Assembly (NCBI GenBank): GCA_027575765.1
Contig: JANBPT010001364.1
Coordinates: 1 to 10,002, forward strand
Source: Tieghemiomyces parasiticus
Lineage: Eukaryota > Kickxellomycota > Dimargaritomycetes > Dimargaritales > Dimargaritaceae
DNA: 10,002 nucleotides
Reading direction: 5' to 3'
Each line of letters starts with the position of its first letter. Within the stretch, counting starts at the first letter, position 1. The position numbers were made by a program, and so were the translations under genes. This document shows positions 6,069-10,002 of this stretch, piece by piece. The notes beneath the pieces are model-generated. The model did not search any database. It worked only from the letters and a program-made list of their open reading frames with translations, and had not been told where the DNA came from.

Positions 6069-8767
6069 ATGCTATCGCTCGTGACTCGTCGTATGGGGTC
6101 TTTGGCGACAACCACAGCCCGCCATAGAATGTGCTCGATGCGCACCAGGCCAGCATCCCCCGGGTCAAGTCGCCATGGGTGTTTAGAAAATACCAGCCAA
6201 ATACGTCGCAGTGGCTCGCTGGTGCCGACTCAGCCTTTAGTTGTGACTCGGCTAGGATGGCCGCGGGCAGAATCGCCCTGTACGCTGACACTACGGCGAT
6301 ACATGTCCGGTAAGTTTGACTATGCTCCTGCCCAGAAGGTGTGGGCTTTTAAAACCTAGTAGCTAACGGGTTCCTACACCGGATACTGCCAAGGTGGAAG
6401 AAATCCCAGTCCGCGGTCCTACACTTTTTTTTTTCTTGTACAGTAGTTCCTAGGGCAATAGATGGCCGCGTTTAACCCCCCCTACCGGTGCCCGATGAAT
6501 CAAACCTTCCCGTATTTATCACCATACTACTATATCATCTTCTCATCTCGAAACAGCCCATGCCCAAATATCCCAAACCCTCGCCGATCCTGGCGTTTTG
6601 GCCAAATTCGACACGATTGCCAGCAAGTATGACACACTTAGGAAACGTCAGGAGGATGTAAGTTTGTTTAAAGCCTCCCTCTTCTCCCTTTCTCTCTCTC
6701 CTATGACGTCTTAGTCTAAATCTTGGATAGACGGCTAGTGATGGTCGCCAACAGCGGTATAAGATCCACTTTATTTCTTAGATAGCATTGCCTCACTAAT
6801 CGATTACCGGCTTATTACATTATCATTACTATTTGACTCCGCGCTACTGACCATGGATATTGTGCACATAGCCCGACAGCAGTTCCGATGAAAAGGCGAC
6901 CCTTGGTAAGGACCTGGCCCGCATTGAGCCGACGGTGACAACCTATCGACAGTACCGCGAGCGACAACAAGTAAGTTTTGGGAGACTAACTTGGCCGTCC
7001 AGTGCATGGCTGGAGGGCCATACTATAACCACTCTAGTCCCCAGATTGACCTGAATAGTAGCCAGTCAACGGTCCGGCTGGTGATCAAGGTGAATCAGCC
7101 TTTTTTATTCTAGTTCTCCAGTCTCTGGTAATGCGTATTGGATAACCTAGGAGCAGTGCCAACCTTTTCGAATATTTTACATTAATCGCACCATGGCGCC
7201 CAACCCAACGCCCTGCGGACACCCGATTCCCCTCCCTCTCTCCTCCACTACCACCAGGAAGTGGCCGAGATTAAAACCCTGATGAAGGAATGTAGCGCCG
7301 CCGACGCCAAGGAAAACGCCGACATGTTCAACGAAGAGCTAAGCCGTCTTAACGAAGAGCTTGCCACCCTACGCACCGAGCTCCTAGAATCCCTGGTTCC
7401 AGCGGACATTAGCGAACAAGAGGTAGCGATTCTCGAAGTCCGGTCGGGCACGGGTGGGGACGAGGCGGCTCTATTCGCCGACGAGATGTTCCGCATGTAC
7501 CAACGCCATGCCACCCTTGCCGGGTTCCGATTTGAAGTGGTCAGCACCTCGCGCGGTAGCGAAGGCACGACGGCCGGTGGGACGTCGTCGTCCACCAGTC
7601 CGAAGCTGAAGGAAGGGGTGGCCACGGTTACCGGCGAGGGCGTGTTTCGACGGTTCATGTTTGAATCGGGGGTCCATCGTGTACAACGGGTACCTGCCAC
7701 CGAGAGCCAAGGGAGGATCCATACGTCGACCATCACCGTCGCCGTGTTGGCGCAACCGTCTAAGGTCCAGGCCGATATTAAGGAGTCGGACCTGCGGGTG
7801 GACGTGTTCCGTGCAAGTGGCGCGGGTGGGCAACATGTGAATACCACCGAGAGCGCCGTGCGGATTACCCACTACCCGACGGGTATTGTGGTGGCCATCC
7901 AGGACGAACGGTCACAGCATAAGGTAAGTCGAGTAGCCTTTGAAGCCTCAAAGTGGAGGAGAGGGATATGTGTGTATGTGTGTGTGTGTGTGTGTGTGGG
8001 AGAGTAGGAGGGGACACCGCAGCGCATCGTGTTGTCCTGTATGTTTTTGTTATTAGGGAGTGGTATTAGTGGCCTGGCTAACCCCATCATCCTGCTGCCT
8101 TCCTTCCCTGATTACCTACGATCCCCCCCACCCCTCTTGATCAGAACCGCGCCAAGGCCATGAATATTTTGCGGGCCCGAGTGTACGAAGTAGAGAAGAG
8201 CAAGGTCGAAAAGGAACGCCGTGACACCCGATCCAAGCTGGTAAGTCAATGAAGCGACACCCTGCCTCCGACGCAGCCCAGGTGATACTGGTGAAACGGC
8301 CCGGTTGGTCTGCCGGTAGAAGGAGACGAGACGTCCCAGACAATGGGTCTTTAATCAGCTTCCCGGATCCGTGACCCTCGCCTCCTCCATCGGGATTTAT
8401 TTTCCCTAGTGTTACACCCGTTGTTTTTCTAACGTGACTATCTTCGTCCCCCGCTTCTTCCCTCGCCCTCGCCCCTACCAATCGTCCACATTTCACCAAC
8501 CTTTTTTCCACACACACACGCACACTAACCAACCCTGCATACTACTACCTTCCCGATCGTTAGATCGGGCGTGGTGAACGTTCGGAAAAGATCCGGACGT
8601 ACAATTTCCCCAAGAACCGAGTAACCGACCACCGCATCAACCTCAGCCTGTACAACCTCAGTCTTGTGATGGAAGGGACGGGCCTGGCCGAATTCATCGA
8701 TAATCTACAGGCCCGACACTATATGGACCTGCTGGCTAACCTGGATGAACAAATGCCCTCATCGTGA
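6069..8767 (+). CDS. Mitochondrial peptide chain release factor 1, six exons
   Basis: Exons: 6069-6309, 6557-6657, 6872-6970, 7258-7923, 8145-8240 and 8564-8767. All five introns start GTAAGT and end AG, and the phases join without a stop to give 468 residues, near yeast and animal mitochondrial RF1 sizes. The protein ends translation at stop codons in mitochondria by hydrolysing peptidyl-tRNA. Exon 1 gives an Arg/Ser/Thr-rich presequence ([16 protein letters not shown]) ending near RRYMS, a likely processing-peptidase site. Exons 2-4 carry the helical N-terminal domain. [13 protein letters not shown] lies at 209-221, [14 protein letters not shown] at 291-304 with the codon-reading PAT at 293-295, and the catalytic GGQ at 337-339. 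Exons 5 and 6 add [12 protein letters not shown] and [16 protein letters not shown] Ser/Thr/Gly-rich stretch (about 249-262) is longer than in bacterial RF1. The start at 6069 has A at -3 and opens the presequence; an in-frame ATG at 6015 would add 18 residues in a poorer context. Everything from exon 2 on is secure. Exon 1 rests on matching phase, donor and presequence character. The RF1 assignment over RF2 rests on PAT. Confidence 0.92.
7969..7998. repeat. TG microsatellite in intron 4 of the release-factor gene
   Basis: About 15 TG units with one interruption (TA at 7975-7976) lie 45 bases after the donor of the 7924-8144 intron. It is probably neutral and polymorphic. A related CA-rich run (about 8510-8523) precedes a CACTAAC branch-point-like sequence in intron 5. 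Confidence 0.85.
8521..8527 (+). promoter_or_regulatory. Probable branch point of intron 5
   Basis: CACTAAC, close to the fungal CTRAY branch consensus, lies about 36 bases before the acceptor TAG at 8561-8563. A comparable GCTACTGAC lies about 20 bases before the acceptor of intron 2 (ending 6871). Confidence 0.45.
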
Positions 8768-10002
8768 GATCGTTTCCCTACATCGCCTCCTAATAATCGA
8801 GTTTGAGACGCTTGGGGCGTAAATCGCCGTCGTGCCTCGTAACCTACCCTTGATATTTCGGTATATAAATATATATAGAAATGTGTCTTACACGGACCGT
8901 TGGGAAGGAAAGGTTGGAAACACAGTGTCTCATGGATACCATGGCTTTCCCACCATATGGATCTTGGGCAACGGCAGATGGGCTAAAGATGGTAATTATG
9001 CAGCAGTTTTCCCCTCCCCCCCCCACCTTTGGGTTGGCCTGCATGAGAAAAAAATATATATATGTTGGGATGCAAAGGATGGGTTACTTGCCACCGCTAC
9101 CCATTTATTATATTTATGGTTCACAGTGTGTGGGGAGGGGGACGCTTTCTATTACCCACAGGCCTTACGCTGTGGGCTACATAAAAACGGAAACAAAAAA
9201 AAAACTGGTAATGGGAAATGAGGACTTTCACGGTTACCAGTCACTGTTTCGGACCATGCCAGTCCATTCGCAGACTGGCACTCATGTCATCCTATGGAGG
9301 CACCAAACCCAACCAGAGCTGCTGAGACAAAACAAACATGAATTCAGCCGGTTAGCACACCCCTGCCGCACCCCTCCTCCTCTCCCCCCTGCTGCTATTA
9401 AGTTGGCCTTCTATCAACAAGGATAATGTGTACCTCAAGTCCTTAAGCATCTCAAGTATGTCTTGATCCTGCCTAAAGTAAGTCCCAGTGTTTCCGTGTG
9501 ACCCTCCCTTTATACTGCGATTGGGTTGGGGACGCTGCACGTTTCAGGAGGAACCGACAGCTGACGACCCCTCCCCCCCTCTTTCAGCAGTACCAGCTGG
9601 TTGACCTCCGGGTTTTCAAAGTCGGAAGATCCTGAGCAGACTAGCTCATGCGGAATTTTGGCGGGGGGACCGGTACAATAAACTCGAAAACTGGAGGTGA
9701 CAGCGGTTAGGGTACCCCCCCCCACAACCTCCTGATGACGGGAGATGACAAACAACAGTAGTTGAAGATGACACTATTAGATCCCCCAGCTGAATATGCC
9801 TCACATGTGGTGTACATCCAGGCACACATTACTCTCCTAAGAGATGCAACCACTGCAAGGCACCCGTCAATGTAGTAATTGATCGTATAGTATGGCACTA
9901 CGTCATATATCCTTAATCACTAAGGAACTTGCAGTAAATTAGGTGTGGCGAGTAGTTTCATTGGAGAAAAATCTGTTCTGGGACCTAACAAGGAAAAGAA
10001 GC
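8768..10002. other. 3' flank of the release-factor gene, no further gene recognised
   Basis: Directly after the TGA at 8765-8767 comes the 3' untranslated region. Beyond it, overlapping plus-strand frames (8832-9221 and 8881-9426) and minus-strand frames (9352-9898) show no motif I know. An AATAAA lies at 9677-9682 but ends no recognised gene. CCCCTCCCC-type tracts occur at 9011-9019, 9132-9140 and 9568-9576. The remainder looks like non-genic DNA, possibly with unrecognisable transposon debris. Confidence 0.5.
8862..8877 (+). terminator. Possible 3'-end processing signal (TATATA/ATAAAT-rich)
   Basis: TATATAAATATATATA begins about 95 bases after the release-factor stop. In yeasts, TATATA-type efficiency elements and A-rich positioning elements direct cleavage and polyadenylation, so this is a plausible end for the transcript. 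As a TATA box for a downstream gene it would be poorly placed: the next ATG is only a few bases away and no gene follows. Confidence 0.35.

Noticed and set aside
6131..6313. 61-residue plus-strand frame as exon 1 of the release factor
   Set aside because: It uses the same donor at 6310 but leaves two bases, which puts exon 2 out of frame. The frame from 6069 leaves one base and joins correctly.
7248..7872. Long minus-strand frames opposite exon 4
   Set aside because: They are antisense shadows of the GC-rich release-factor exon and have no family match.
9357..9374. Minus-strand GVRQGC, identical to a LINE reverse transcriptase motif
   Set aside because: The match is six residues in low-complexity G-rich DNA. 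The family's following PLSP and the downstream YADD box are missing, and no upstream reverse transcriptase block is visible.
8832..9426. Two overlapping plus-strand frames of 129 and 181 codons after the release factor
   Set aside because: Both cross AT-rich runs, poly-C and poly-A, share the same DNA in different frames and match no family I know. The TATA-like sequence before them lies only a few bases from the ATG.

Overview
The window looks like nuclear DNA of a eukaryote, most likely a fungus and perhaps an early-diverging one. The reasons are a mitochondrial protein gene split by five GT-AG introns that all begin GTAAGT, a C/G-ending, strongly biased codon choice in a tiny secreted-peptide gene with a Kex2-type KR site, and a TATA-box promoter. 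The fungal assignment is inference; the eukaryotic one is firm. No tRNA, rRNA, CRISPR array or bacterial-style operon was seen.

Layout: 1-1592 holds no gene I can recognise. At 1593-1745 on the minus strand is a complete 50-codon gene for a secreted peptide: signal peptide, short acidic/basic spacer, KR processing site, then a Gly/Trp-rich 22-residue tail. It has a TATAAAA box about 100 bases upstream. From 1852 to about 4004 there is another gene-free stretch with several short palindromes. At about 4005-5106 on the minus strand lies a decayed mariner (DD34D) DNA transposon. Its transposase is recognisable over nearly its whole length but is broken by frameshifts, stops, C-rich tracts and loss of the first catalytic Asp. 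From 5107 to about 6014 I see no gene.

The main gene is at 6069-8767 on the plus strand: a six-exon gene for a mitochondrial class I peptide chain release factor (RF1 type, 468 residues). It has an Arg-rich presequence in exon 1, the PAT codon-recognition tripeptide and the GGQ catalytic motif. The rest of the window, 8768-10002, has no recognised gene.

The genes do not form a functional unit. The release factor is a housekeeping gene of mitochondrial translation, the peptide is a secretory-pathway product and the mariner is a dead insertion between them. The two observations most worth following are the secreted peptide gene, which is too short for usual ORF cut-offs, and the mariner relic. 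GGGGAGGGG / CCCCTCCCC tracts also recur through the non-genic DNA, three of them inside the relic.
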